From Accumulibacter sp. (GTDB lineage Bacteria; Pseudomonadota; Gammaproteobacteria; Burkholderiales; Rhodocyclaceae): a stretch of 11,912 nt of DNA. The stretch spans positions 1 to 11,912 of the forward strand of contig JAIRZC010000168.1 of NCBI GenBank assembly GCA_031267455.1, given 5' to 3'. The notes beneath the pieces were generated by a model that worked only from the letters and a program-made list of their open reading frames with translations, was not told the origin of the DNA and ran no database searches. This document shows, one piece after another, positions 1-7,603 of this stretch; the first letter of the stretch is position 1; each line of letters begins with the position of its first letter. The position numbers and the translations under genes were made by a program.

Positions 1-1270
1 GTGGCATCATCGACGCGCCGGGGGCGGCGCTGGCCTCCTGCCACGATCCCAAATTCCGCGATAAATCCACGCCGCGCCCCTGATCCAGCCCGCGTCTAAA
101 TTCCGCGCGCAAATCAGGCAGGCGGAAAGTTGTACTTCCATTGCCCGTGGAAAACTTGCCCTGATTGACCGGATCGCCCAGCCATTGAGTGTCCGAAACG
201 ATCATGTTGCTATTTTCCGCGTGTGCCCAGAATTCCGGCCAATCCGCGCGGTTGATCAACTCTCCGACGGCCGCGATCCAGTTCGGCGGAGCGACAGAAC
301 CGGTAAAATCCATGATCATTCCTACCGGAATCAGACCAATGTCGACGGCAAGCTCCGGTCGGGTGATGGGATTTATTAAAAAATCTCTATCACTGTTGGA
401 ATTTGGAGCGATTGGAACCCAGTTTGCAATCCCGTCTCCGTTGTAATCGAAATATCCCCATTCATAAGCTATTGACCCATGAATTTCATCCTGTAAAACG
501 ATAGCGGTGTCGTTTTGTACGGGGTCGACGATTGAATTAAGTGTCGTCGCTTCTTCGGTAAAAGTAGTTAAATCAGCCGTCGCTCCGGTTCCTTGTCCGC
601 CTAATATCGCAATGCCCGTCCCGGCGATGTCATTTTTAAACGATCCAGATTTACTTATGGAAATGCCGGTTATAGCTCCGCCCGCGTTGACGCTGGTGAC
701 GATCAGGATTGCGTCAAGCAAATCAGAAGGAACGATCAGCGCATTACCAACCTCATAACCGCTACCGGAATTTCGGATAATTACAGTAGCGATAGCGTAA
801 GCATTGCTTTGTGGTGTAAAAGCGTTGATAACTGTACCACGGTTTCTGTTTCCTTGGGACTGCGAAATGATTTTTGAGAGCGGTATCCATTTCGATACTT
901 CGGTTGGCGTATAAATATTGTTGTCCGAAATCGAAATGTAGGGAATGAATTCGTCTCCTTCATCTTCTCGATATAACACCATCGCGCCGTAGCCGTAGAC
1001 GAATGGCGTGTTTCCGTTGTTTTCCGGTGTGATGAATTCCGGTATTCCGTTTTCCTGGTATTGTTTCAGATTTTCCGTCACAACGCCGAACAAGTAGTTC
1101 ATGTCTTCGCGATCTACCGTCTTCCCAAGCGGGTCTGTCGCGGGATCGCGTTCGTAATCATATCCCCATCCCTGGTTGAAACTGATCGTTCCATCCGTTT
1201 GCAGCGCGTCGGGGACTGGTTTTTTTTCTCCGGCAAACGCGAACTGTTGAGCGAAGTATTTTTGTTTCAT
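1..1270 (-). CDS. Tail fibre protein with Phage Tail Collar domain (C-terminus cut by window edge)
   Basis: Receptor-binding fibre expected to attach to the baseplate. The frame is open from the ATG at 1270 to the window edge, giving 423 residues with no stop. An AGGAC ribosome-binding-like site sits about 6 bases upstream, inside the end of the previous gene. Residues 1-130 look like the baseplate-anchoring head of prophage fibres (W-G-Y-D-Y-E near 40-45, then an N-L-x-x-Y-x-x-N-G-I-P segment near 80). Residues 164-236 are a Gly/Ser/Thr-rich beta-type module (GSGY at 169-172, GGQGTGAT at 224-231). A DYNGDG stretch at 275-280 resembles a calcium-binding loop. Residues 313-412 match the Phage Tail Collar family: GMIMDFTG, PPNW at 328-331, then GNGSTTFRLPDLRAEFRRG at 376-394 and GRGVD. 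Collar domains usually lie near the C-terminus, so a short tip is probably missing. Family call is strong; the receptor is unknown. Confidence 0.9.
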   Translation of the reverse strand, partial: MKQKYFAQQFAFAGEKKPVPDALQTDGTISFNQGWGYDYERDPATDPLGKTVDREDMNYLFGVVTENLKQYQENGIPEFITPENNGNTPFVYGYGAMVLYREDEGDEFIPYISISDNNIYTPTEVSKWIPLSKIISQSQGNRNRGTVINAFTPQSNAYAIATVIIRNSGSGYEVGNALIVPSDLLDAILIVTSVNAGGAITGISISKSGSFKNDIAGTGIAILGGQGTGATADLTTFTEEATTLNSIVDPVQNDTAIVLQDEIHGSIAYEWGYFDYNGDGIANWVPIAPNSNSDRDFLINPITRPELAVDIGLIPVGMIMDFTGSVAPPNWIAAVGELINRADWPEFWAHAENSNMIVSDTQWLGDPVNQGKFSTGNGSTTFRLPDLRAEFRRGLDQGRGVDLSRNLGSWQEASAAPGASMMP

Positions 1271-1278
1271 GGCAAGTC

Positions 1279-1929
1279 CTATGAAAAAGTGCTCAGGTTG
1301 AAATTCTTGTTGAACCGACCGAACCCGAATCTGTCTCGCTTATGTATTAAAACCTTTAGACCAACCGCCGCGGGTCGCGGAAGAATGTCGAAATTGTCGA
1401 TCACGAACTGAACATCAGAATCAGGTAAGTCTCTAAATACATAGACCGCGTAATCCATCTTGTTGTCATCGACGACGAAGACGCGCGTTCCGTAATCCCG
1501 GAAGGCGTAAGCGAGGAAGCGGTTGATTTCCGTGATGGTGGAACGTGAGATCAGGTTGAAATACCGCATTCGGATGATGAGGCGCTTTTGTTCGCGCGTC
1601 AGGGCTTTTGTTCCTGATCCGGTTCGCCCGAAATTTCCACGATTGAAATTGAAATTGAATTCCCCGAATCCGAAATTTTTCTTTCCTGTCGGAGACATGC
1701 TGAATGACGTTTTTACGCCCAGGATGATCGCCCATACGTCCAGCCCGAAGTCATTCGCCGTGCGGAGGTCGAATACGTCTCGTATCCAGTTTTGCCAGAA
1801 TATGGTGTGATTTTTCTCATACCATCTCTGTTTGGATCGAGCGAGCGCCTGCAATGTGTCGGCATCGTTGTACTGCCAGAGGATCGCGCGCAGCGTATCG
1901 ATGGACGTGTCGAGATCGTAGATATTCAT
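1279..1929 (-). CDS. DUF2612-family baseplate wedge / fibre-linking protein
   Basis: 216 residues, starting at ATG 1929, five bases after the preceding J-like gene's stop. The ribosome-binding site is weak, suggesting coupled translation. The N-terminal part (W18-Q-Y, then W47 to F61 with VFDL and TANDFGLDVW) matches the DUF2612 phage family as I know it. This family sits where P2 gpI lies and is thought to link wedge and tail fibre; the fibre gene follows directly, which fits. Two Phe/Asn/Gly stretches, residues 86-96 and 201-211, share an FGFG-x-FN-x-NFN pattern. The middle (about 110-190) looks like a mixed alpha/beta domain. Position and similarity make the wedge role likely; the exact fibre contact is inferred. 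Confidence 0.85.
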   Translation of the reverse strand: MNIYDLDTSIDTLRAILWQYNDADTLQALARSKQRWYEKNHTIFWQNWIRDVFDLRTANDFGLDVWAIILGVKTSFSMSPTGKKNFGFGEFNFNFNRGNFGRTGSGTKALTREQKRLIIRMRYFNLISRSTITEINRFLAYAFRDYGTRVFVVDDNKMDYAVYVFRDLPDSDVQFVIDNFDILPRPAAVGLKVLIHKRDRFGFGRFNKNFNLSTFS

Positions 1930-1934
1930 CAGGA

Positions 1935-3125
1935 CTAAACGACCGTGATTGTGTTGGGCGTGATCGTCGCCATTTCATTGACCGCAACGGGAAGTTCGTC
2001 AGTTCCGTAGTCATCCCCGGAAAATGCAATCTCTACCTTGCGAACGAAAATTCCCGGATAGAACCAGTTGATCGCCCAAGCGAGTTCATAGGGTGAGACG
2101 TTTTCGCCGACGACGAACGCGCGTTCCCCTTTTATTTCCCCGGCGACGTAGCGCATGATGGCGTCGCGAACGGCGAATTGCGCGTCGCCAGAGAAATTCG
2201 TCGCACTGACCGTCACTTTGGCGACAACGAGAAGCAGGATGGGCCGATCGAAAAGCACGGTATAGGTCTGGCCGCTGTAAGGTTCCGTCACTTTTACGGC
2301 AACCTCCCCATTCCACGCAGCGCCGTTCGTTTTGCTCGTCAAAAGACTCAAGGCGATGTCGGAATCTATACCCCCGTCGACGCATACCCATACCGAATGA
2401 GGCAGCATCGTCATGCCATCAATCGTTTGCGTTTCGCTCGATATGTTTTCCCGGAAAGAGAGCGAGCGCACGCCGGGAAGATCGTAAAGTCCGCTGATAT
2501 GCGCTTCCACGCTCGAGATGCCTTGCCGCGCCAAGGTAAGCTTGCGGCGCATGAAAAGCTGCTCGTCCGTTTCCCTCTCTTGGCCTATTTGTCCCGCGCT
2601 TGGATTGGTTACCGTTTCCCAACCGAGCAATGAGGCTTCCATGATTTCATTGAGCGTTCCGGCATCGCAAAAAACCGCCCCGCTTTCCGCTGCCTCAAAA
2701 TCACAGCTTGTCGTTCCGTCCGTGCCTATAGTTGTATCCTTGAGCGCGTAGAAAACGTCGCCCGCCTCAGTTCGCGCTCTCGATCCGGCCAGGATCATCG
2801 TTTTGGGAATCCCGCCAATACTGACGCCATACACGCGGGTTTTCGTCGCACCCTTGCGTTGCAGGCCCATCAGGGCGCAAATCGCGTCCAGGAAAACACC
2901 GCCCGCGAGATTCGGATTGATCTGGTTGGCAAGATCAGCGTTGTTTCTCGCTACCGCCTGGCGAGCGACGACTTCCTGTGTGATGAGTACGCCTTGCGGC
3001 GTATCGGGCGTCGTTACGAGGTCTTGCCGTCCGAAATCATCGCGCCATTCCTGTTCGACTTCAGCGCGCGTGTCCGCTGTATCCGGGATAATGACGCCGT
3101 TCTCGCTTATGAAGTTGTAAGCCAT
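1935..3125 (-). CDS. Baseplate J-like wedge protein
   Basis: 396 residues from ATG 3125, with an AAGG site about 8 bases upstream and only one base separating it from the previous stop. It is a member of the Baseplate J family (P2 gpJ, Mu gp47, T4 gp6 type), which forms the wedge ring around the hub and spreads on contraction. Visible marks are an N-terminal segment with TPDTPQG at 39-45, the GGVFLDAICALMGLQR segment at 75-90 (typical 'G..LD.ia...gl.R'), and the family's central signature: ETDEQL at 185-190 followed by RRKL, a GISS stretch at 202-205, and the LPGVRSLSFREN stretch at 216-227. A C-terminal ferredoxin-like part with NVSPYELAWAI (342-352) is also usual. Length is within the normal family range. 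No frameshift or truncation is seen. Confidence 0.93.
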   Translation of the reverse strand: MAYNFISENGVIIPDTADTRAEVEQEWRDDFGRQDLVTTPDTPQGVLITQEVVARQAVARNNADLANQINPNLAGGVFLDAICALMGLQRKGATKTRVYGVSIGGIPKTMILAGSRARTEAGDVFYALKDTTIGTDGTTSCDFEAAESGAVFCDAGTLNEIMEASLLGWETVTNPSAGQIGQERETDEQLFMRRKLTLARQGISSVEAHISGLYDLPGVRSLSFRENISSETQTIDGMTMLPHSVWVCVDGGIDSDIALSLLTSKTNGAAWNGEVAVKVTEPYSGQTYTVLFDRPILLLVVAKVTVSATNFSGDAQFAVRDAIMRYVAGEIKGERAFVVGENVSPYELAWAINWFYPGIFVRKVEIAFSGDDYGTDELPVAVNEMATITPNTITVV

Positions 3126-3126
3126 T

Positions 3127-3477
3127 TCACAGCCTTGTGTTTGAGAGTGTCACGCGGCCAAACGTCGTTCTGATGACTGCTTCATAAGCGAGCACATCAC
3201 CTTGTCGTGACTGCGTAAAACTTTCGACTTCCAGGACGCCTTCGACCTTCTTTAGCGTTTTTCTGGCCGCGGCCTCGAAAAGCATTGGCGTGTATTTGTC
3301 CCATACCGACGAGAAAGTCGGGATGCCGTCAGTAATCGCGTAAATCATTTCACCTATCTGCGCGGACATGGCGGTAACGCAATTCTGTTCGATGGCGGAA
3401 ATATCTTGTACGAGTGCCAGATTCCCAGTCTGGTCAAGACCAATGTCCCTTTTCTCGTTTGCTCGGATCGAGATCAA
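3127..3477 (-). CDS. gp25/W-like baseplate wedge protein
   Basis: 116 residues. It starts at a TTG (3477) that shares a TTGA overlap with the stop of the spike gene; a run of six G just upstream may serve as the ribosome-binding site. The next in-frame Met is at residue 37, which would remove conserved-looking sequence, so TTG is preferred. The small size, the place between the spike and J-like genes, and segments such as EMIYAITDGIPTFSSVWDKY (43-62), a helix around 65-78 and a final strand pair (VLAYEAVIRTTFGRVTL, 95-111) fit the gp25/W-like or Mu gp46-like wedge proteins that help nucleate sheath assembly. Function rests mainly on gene order, so the exact family is less sure than the role. 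Confidence 0.75.
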   Translation of the reverse strand: MISIRANEKRDIGLDQTGNLALVQDISAIEQNCVTAMSAQIGEMIYAITDGIPTFSSVWDKYTPMLFEAAARKTLKKVEGVLEVESFTQSRQGDVLAYEAVIRTTFGRVTLSNTRL

Positions 3478-4229
3478 TTTACGCCCCCCGTGTTTCCGCC
3501 GCCTGGAACGATGCCTGAGTGGTTATGACCGACAAAATCGCGCCCCTCGATGGTCGTATCGCTCGTGATATTCAGCGTTGCGCTGTCGATGACCGCCGCG
3601 CCCGCGCCGCCGCCCATCGAAAGGTTTCCGTTCAGGGAAATATCCACCGCTTCCAACGTGATCTTGGATGCCGCATTCAGCGTGATCGTCGCGCCGCTGT
3701 CGATGGTTACGTCTTTGGGCGTCTTGATGAGTACGGCATCCTGCCGAATCACAATCTTTGTTTGCCCATCCGTCGACATGATCACCATGTCTGCCATGTC
3801 TTCGTCGGACAGAGTGTATTTCCGGAAAATGTCCGGGATGAAGCGCGAATCTGAAAAATTGTGCAGGCGCACGGTGTTGGGCGCGGCGTCGCCCAAGCCC
3901 TGCATGAAGATGCTGATGTCACGGTCGGACGCTTCGATCCATCCAAGATCGCCGGGATCGAGCGGAAAATTGATGACGAATTTTCCACCGCCCAGCGCCA
4001 AAACAGGAACACGGACAATCGGCGCGCGGCTCATCGTCTGTCCGGACGAGCCGACGACCCGGATGAGCGGCCTCACCGTCGCGGTGTTGTCCTGCCGGTC
4101 ATAAGAGACTACTTGCGCCGGCAACATGCAATGCACGTCCTGAAGCATTTTGTTAAACAGTGTGCGCATGACACCCGCAAGCGAGCCTTCGTCCGCCGGG
4201 TCGTGGCTTGGAACTTCGTTTATTGTCAT
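3474..4229 (-). CDS. Gp138-type central spike / membrane-puncturing tip protein
   Basis: Forms the trimeric needle below the hub that pierces the outer membrane. I place the start at ATG 4229, which makes an ATGA overlap with the hub stop and has GGAG about 10 bases upstream, giving 251 residues. An earlier in-frame ATG at 4283 would add 18 residues inside the hub gene and is less likely. Residues about 18-125 form an OB-fold-like N-terminal part (AQVVSYDRQDNTATVRPLI at 38-56, then PLDPGDLGWIEASDRD at 89-104), typical of the Gp138 N-terminal family. A repetitive beta-helix-like stretch follows (150-225). The tip has FVGHNHSGI with H235-x-H237, the His-x-His pattern that binds iron at the apex of P2 gpV and phi92 gp138 spikes. 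No lysozyme domain is present. Confidence 0.88.
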   Translation of the reverse strand: MTINEVPSHDPADEGSLAGVMRTLFNKMLQDVHCMLPAQVVSYDRQDNTATVRPLIRVVGSSGQTMSRAPIVRVPVLALGGGKFVINFPLDPGDLGWIEASDRDISIFMQGLGDAAPNTVRLHNFSDSRFIPDIFRKYTLSDEDMADMVIMSTDGQTKIVIRQDAVLIKTPKDVTIDSGATITLNAASKITLEAVDISLNGNLSMGGGAGAAVIDSATLNITSDTTIEGRDFVGHNHSGIVPGGGNTGGVN

Positions 4230-5086
4230 CGCAGAAGTGCTCCGAGTCCCGGCTTGATAAATTCTTGCCGCGTGTTCCGGCATTCAGCCACCCAATAGAA
4301 AGGCGTATCGCGGCTGGCGATGTCGAATGAGAGCTTGTAGACGGCATATTCTCCGTTGATGGCGGAATAGAGCTTGCTCACGAGTTGCAGACGACTTCCC
4401 AGGCGGATTCCCGGCACGAGCATCATTGTCACCTTGACGCCGTGTTCTGAGATTTCCGGGATGCCGATCATGCCGGTTTCTTCGGAAAGCACGCACGTTG
4501 AATTTTCGAGCGGAGCCGACATGTCCTTGACGACAAGCGTGTCATCGTCGACATAGCAATCCACACGTCCGGCGCTGCCGACCTGATTCACCTGCGCCAG
4601 CGCGCCACCGGAAAACGACCAGTTGGCGATTTTCTTGTCTTTCGCCTCGAACACGAGTTTCAGGCCAAGGTCTTTTGCGACTTTTCCCGACAATACAGAT
4701 AAGTCCGACGTAGACATCGCGTTTGCAACGAGATCGCCTTTCAGGTAGGCGCACGTCCTGGCTTTCAGCGAAAGTCCGATGTCGGGCGGTTGCGATACCC
4801 GCGCTTCCACGATATCGCCGCTATAGATTGGATATGCGCCGCTGCTTACCCTACCCGCTTCGAGAATCAGCCGCTTTCTTTTCGGGTTGTGATTGTAGGG
4901 GCTGGTTTCGGTCAATAGATAATCGCGCGTCGCGCGGTCGAGATTGAAAACCTCGACGGACGCTTCGTTTTCGAGCGCGTTGGCGTACTTGGTGCCGGAG
5001 GCTTTCAGGGCCAGCCCGTCATAGATTTTGAGTTGCTCGCCGATCTCAATACCGAGACGAACGACGCGCGGGTCAAGTTCAGCCAT
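4226..5086 (-). CDS. Baseplate hub protein (P2 gpD / T4 gp27-like)
   Basis: 286 residues from ATG 5086, eight bases inside the preceding plug gene, with AGGGGC about 8 bases upstream. It is expected to form the trimeric adaptor between tail tube and spike. The N-terminus has the gpD-like pattern of beta strands (LGIEIGEQLKIYDGLALKAS at 11-30), then a helix-rich asparagine-containing segment (ANALENEASVEVFNL, 35-49). Residues 155-190 carry the second hub domain, with WSFSGGALAQVNQV and VDCYVDDDTLVV. A C-terminal barrel follows, with PGIRLGSRLQLVSKLYSAINGEYAVYKLSF over 225-254. The 'G-x-Y-x-V-x-x-x-x-F' end is common in hub proteins. Assignment rests on these patterns plus its place directly before the spike gene. 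Confidence 0.8.
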   Translation of the reverse strand: MAELDPRVVRLGIEIGEQLKIYDGLALKASGTKYANALENEASVEVFNLDRATRDYLLTETSPYNHNPKRKRLILEAGRVSSGAYPIYSGDIVEARVSQPPDIGLSLKARTCAYLKGDLVANAMSTSDLSVLSGKVAKDLGLKLVFEAKDKKIANWSFSGGALAQVNQVGSAGRVDCYVDDDTLVVKDMSAPLENSTCVLSEETGMIGIPEISEHGVKVTMMLVPGIRLGSRLQLVSKLYSAINGEYAVYKLSFDIASRDTPFYWVAECRNTRQEFIKPGLGALLR

Positions 5087-5402
5087 CGATGTTAGCCCCT
5101 TCTAGTTCAGCGTCATTCGCGTACAGGAGGCGATAGCGCGTCCCGAACCCTTCGTAGGCCGGATAACTTCCATTCGGGCAGAGAAAGAAGAAATTACCGC
5201 TCCCGCCTTCCAAATTCCGGTAGGGAATAATTCTTCTGTTCGGCATCGCGCGAACACCCAGGATCACCGGTTCCGTGTCGCGCTGAATCGAGACCGCGAC
5301 GGCGCCGTTATCGAGCGTCTGAAGGTGTATTTCAAAGAACGATTCCTCAATCGTGACGGACAGCGCCTGATTGGGGATCGCCTCAAGAGGGATTTCTATC
5401 AT
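5079..5402 (-). CDS. Baseplate plug family protein (Pam3 gp18-like)
   Basis: 107 residues from ATG 5402, three bases after the previous stop; the upstream region is AT-rich with little Shine-Dalgarno character, so coupling is likely. The pattern IPLEAIPNQALSVTI (4-18), an RDTEPVILGVRAMPN stretch (41-55), a GGSGNFFFL stretch (66-74) and a final beta strand with RYRLLY (89-94) matches the small all-beta phage baseplate plug proteins found between the Dit-like and hub genes in DUF3383-type phages and in cyanophage Pam3. The family is thought to seat between tube, hub and wedge. The protein-level match is from memory; the gene order supports it strongly. Confidence 0.72.
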   Translation of the reverse strand: MIEIPLEAIPNQALSVTIEESFFEIHLQTLDNGAVAVSIQRDTEPVILGVRAMPNRRIIPYRNLEGGSGNFFFLCPNGSYPAYEGFGTRYRLLYANDAELEGANIDG

Positions 5403-5405
5403 GAT

Positions 5406-5918
5406 TTATCTGCTTGTAAATCTGGTATTACTATCGTCAAGGGAGGCTAACGCGGATTTTGGTTTTTGTTCGCCGCGATCCACGGTCGACGCGTCGTTGC
5501 TTTGAGCGACGCGCGAGGGCGGCAACGCGACGAATTGAGCGGTCACGAGATTGATTTCCCTCAGTTTGATGCTCATCGTAAAAACGTCGACCATCTCCGG
5601 AGATTCTTCGTGCGGCATGGCTTCGATTGCCATGTTTTCGTAGAGTCCGGAACGGGTCTGAACCTTGAGAAGGCTGTTGCCATAAAAAGCCGAGCGAATT
5701 TTCTGATAGGTTTCCGCGTATTTGGTGACGTAGACCTCAAGGTCAATTTCCACCGGTTGAATGACGCGATGATCGACGATGGTTCCGCCGGATTCGACAG
5801 GGTGTTCGGCAAGCTTCGCGGACTCGTTGATGACGGCTTTCCCTGGGCGGGCCATTGGGAAGAGCTGCGTCATCTGTTCATCGAGCACCGCAACCACATC
5901 AACCATGGGAAGACTCAT
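5406..5918 (-). CDS. Dit-like phage tail protein
   Basis: 170 residues. The ATG at 5918 makes an ATGA overlap with the tape measure stop. Residues 19-65 (LFPMARPGKAVINESAKLAEH followed by P-V-E-S-G and IVDHRVIQPVEIDLEVYV) carry the 'fP.AR...v.E.a...eHPvE.G..i.DH.v..P..i.l' pattern of the Dit-like tail protein N-terminal family. PHEESPEMVDVF at 102-113 is its second recognisable block. Such proteins are baseplate/tail-tube initiator components, placed at the end of the tube next to the hub. The last 35 residues are polar, Ser/Asp/Lys-rich and probably flexible. No LysM or peptidase extension is present, so this is a short form of the family. Confidence 0.78.
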   Translation of the reverse strand: MSLPMVDVVAVLDEQMTQLFPMARPGKAVINESAKLAEHPVESGGTIVDHRVIQPVEIDLEVYVTKYAETYQKIRSAFYGNSLLKVQTRSGLYENMAIEAMPHEESPEMVDVFTMSIKLREINLVTAQFVALPPSRVAQSNDASTVDRGEQKPKSALASLDDSNTRFTSR

Positions 5919-7603
5919 GCGGCCACCCCATTGTCGAATTGCGCCGTCGCGCCTTTCAATTCGTTCTGCAATCCTTGGTTGATGCCTTTTGCGATGCCAT
6001 CGGCATCCGTTGCCTGGGTCTGCACGGTGACCTCGGCTATATTTACCGTGCTGTTGCTTGTCTGGTTACCAGCACTCATATTGGCGGCGTTTACGCCCTC
6101 CGTCCGTGCGGAAAGCGGTGTGCCGTTGGCTTCCGCCAACATCTGCCGCCCCTTTTCCGCGGCTTGCTCGACTTGAAGCGGTTCGGGAATCCCTCCCGTG
6201 GCGAGCATCTGCGAATAATCTTCGTTCGTCAGTTTTTCCCCGCCCCCTGGAACGTTTTCTCCATCATTTGAGGGTTTCTCCTCAGAATCGTCGCCTATTC
6301 CGAATATGCGTTTCACGAAGCCGCCGATTTTCTGGAGTTTTTCCAGCATAAAACCGAATATTTTTTTCGCGGCTTTTTCGATATTCCCGAAAGCGTTGAC
6401 GATCCCGTCTATGTCTCCGGTGAATATCGCTCCGAAAAGATTGACGAACCCCATTAACATTTCGAACATCGGTTTTATGTATCCGTCGAACAAATCGACG
6501 AAAGCATCGTAAATAGTATCGATGGCGTTCATAAAACCATCCAGCAGTTCCGGAGCTATCTCAACTATTTTCGATCCAACGGACATGACGATTTCGCCCA
6601 GTCCCTTGAATAGGTCGACCACTGTCATGACGACGACGCGAATCCTTTCCATGACTTCGTGAATCCACGGAAAACGCTCCGCAAGCCGACCGATAACGGA
6701 ATCTCCTCCTTGGAAATACGTGATGATGTCGTCAAAGATGAGCGCGATTGCCGTTGCCGCCGCGCCAATCGCCAGGAACGGCGCGAGCCAGCCTGCGGTA
6801 GCGGCGATGGCTTTCATGAGCGCCGGCAGGTACATCGCCGTAATACCTACAGCGAGCCCGACAAAAAACGCCTTGGCGAACGGCCCATGTTCCCGGATGA
6901 ACCGTATGAATTTCTGTAATGCGCCAATAACCCAATTGAAGGCCGGCAACAGTCCCATGGCAAGCCGATTTCTCATGTCCCCCATGAGCCGGCTGGCAAC
7001 GCGCATCTGTTCAGCGGCTTTCTTGCTTGCCTCGATCTCCTCCTTCGTGACGATGCCAAGCTCTTTCTCGCGCTCCATGAGTTCTTTTATTTTTCCGCTG
7101 CCCTGGCTCATCAACCGTATTGCGTCCGCGTCAAGTCCGAGCGTTTTCCCCAATCGCTGCCTGCCGTACTCGCTCATGTTCTTCATGCGGTCGGCAATGC
7201 TGAAAATGCGCGCCTCCGGGTCTCGCGTCGTTTGTCCGATCTTGGCAAAAAGCCCATTGATGGATTCCGCGCTCGACCCAACCGAGGCAAATGCCCCCTG
7301 CCATTGCTGCAACCGTTCCACGTTTACGCGAAGATTGTCCGCCTGTTTGCCAAGTTCGACGTTCTGGCGGATGGATTCCTCGGTGAGCGCCTTGAATGAG
7401 CTGAGCGCTATTGTCCCAATGGCAAGTTTGGCCGCGTTTGAGATCAAGCTTTTGAACTTGGTCCCAAGCATTTTTGCCTTGTCATCGACTTTGGCGAATG
7501 TGCTCTGCGTTTTTTTTGCCGAGTCCTCGGCGTTGTCAAGTCCTTTCTTCAGTTTCGATGAATCGGCCTCGAAGAGGATCAGGAAGGTATCAAGTACGGC
7601 CAT
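5915..7603 (-). CDS. Tail tape measure protein (short)
   Basis: 562 residues from ATG 7603, with GGAG about 9 bases upstream; the start lies 14 bases inside the end of the preceding chaperone T frame. The tape measure spans the tail lumen, sets tube length and is ejected with the DNA. Residues 1-110 are helical and polar (FEADSSKLKKGLDNAEDSAK at 11-30, then NVERLQQWQGAFASVG at 94-109), as in phage minor tail proteins. Two long hydrophobic stretches, about 242-265 and 271-293, could be membrane segments, a known feature of tape measures. More amphipathic helices follow to 435, then a hydrophilic linker (436-460). The C-terminal VTVQTQATDADGIAKGINQ (525-543) is typical. At about 0.15 nm per residue, roughly an 80 nm tail would be expected (inference). 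Confidence 0.92.
   Translation of the reverse strand: MAVLDTFLILFEADSSKLKKGLDNAEDSAKKTQSTFAKVDDKAKMLGTKFKSLISNAAKLAIGTIALSSFKALTEESIRQNVELGKQADNLRVNVERLQQWQGAFASVGSSAESINGLFAKIGQTTRDPEARIFSIADRMKNMSEYGRQRLGKTLGLDADAIRLMSQGSGKIKELMEREKELGIVTKEEIEASKKAAEQMRVASRLMGDMRNRLAMGLLPAFNWVIGALQKFIRFIREHGPFAKAFFVGLAVGITAMYLPALMKAIAATAGWLAPFLAIGAAATAIALIFDDIITYFQGGDSVIGRLAERFPWIHEVMERIRVVVMTVVDLFKGLGEIVMSVGSKIVEIAPELLDGFMNAIDTIYDAFVDLFDGYIKPMFEMLMGFVNLFGAIFTGDIDGIVNAFGNIEKAAKKIFGFMLEKLQKIGGFVKRIFGIGDDSEEKPSNDGENVPGGGEKLTNEDYSQMLATGGIPEPLQVEQAAEKGRQMLAEANGTPLSARTEGVNAANMSAGNQTSNSTVNIAEVTVQTQATDADGIAKGINQGLQNELKGATAQFDNGVAA

Noticed and set aside
50..110. Repeated AAATTCCGCG at about 51-60 and 98-107
   Set aside because: Short repeat explained by similar Arg plus Asn/Glu-Phe/Leu codons within the collar domain; no sign of a functional repeat.
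781..963. 60-codon minus-strand frame inside the fibre gene
   Set aside because: It is out of frame with the 423-residue fibre reading, which carries clear family features over the same bases.
4230..4283. Upstream ATG (4283) for the spike gene
   Set aside because: It would overlap the hub gene by 58 bases; ATG 4229 in an ATGA overlap with GGAG upstream is more natural.
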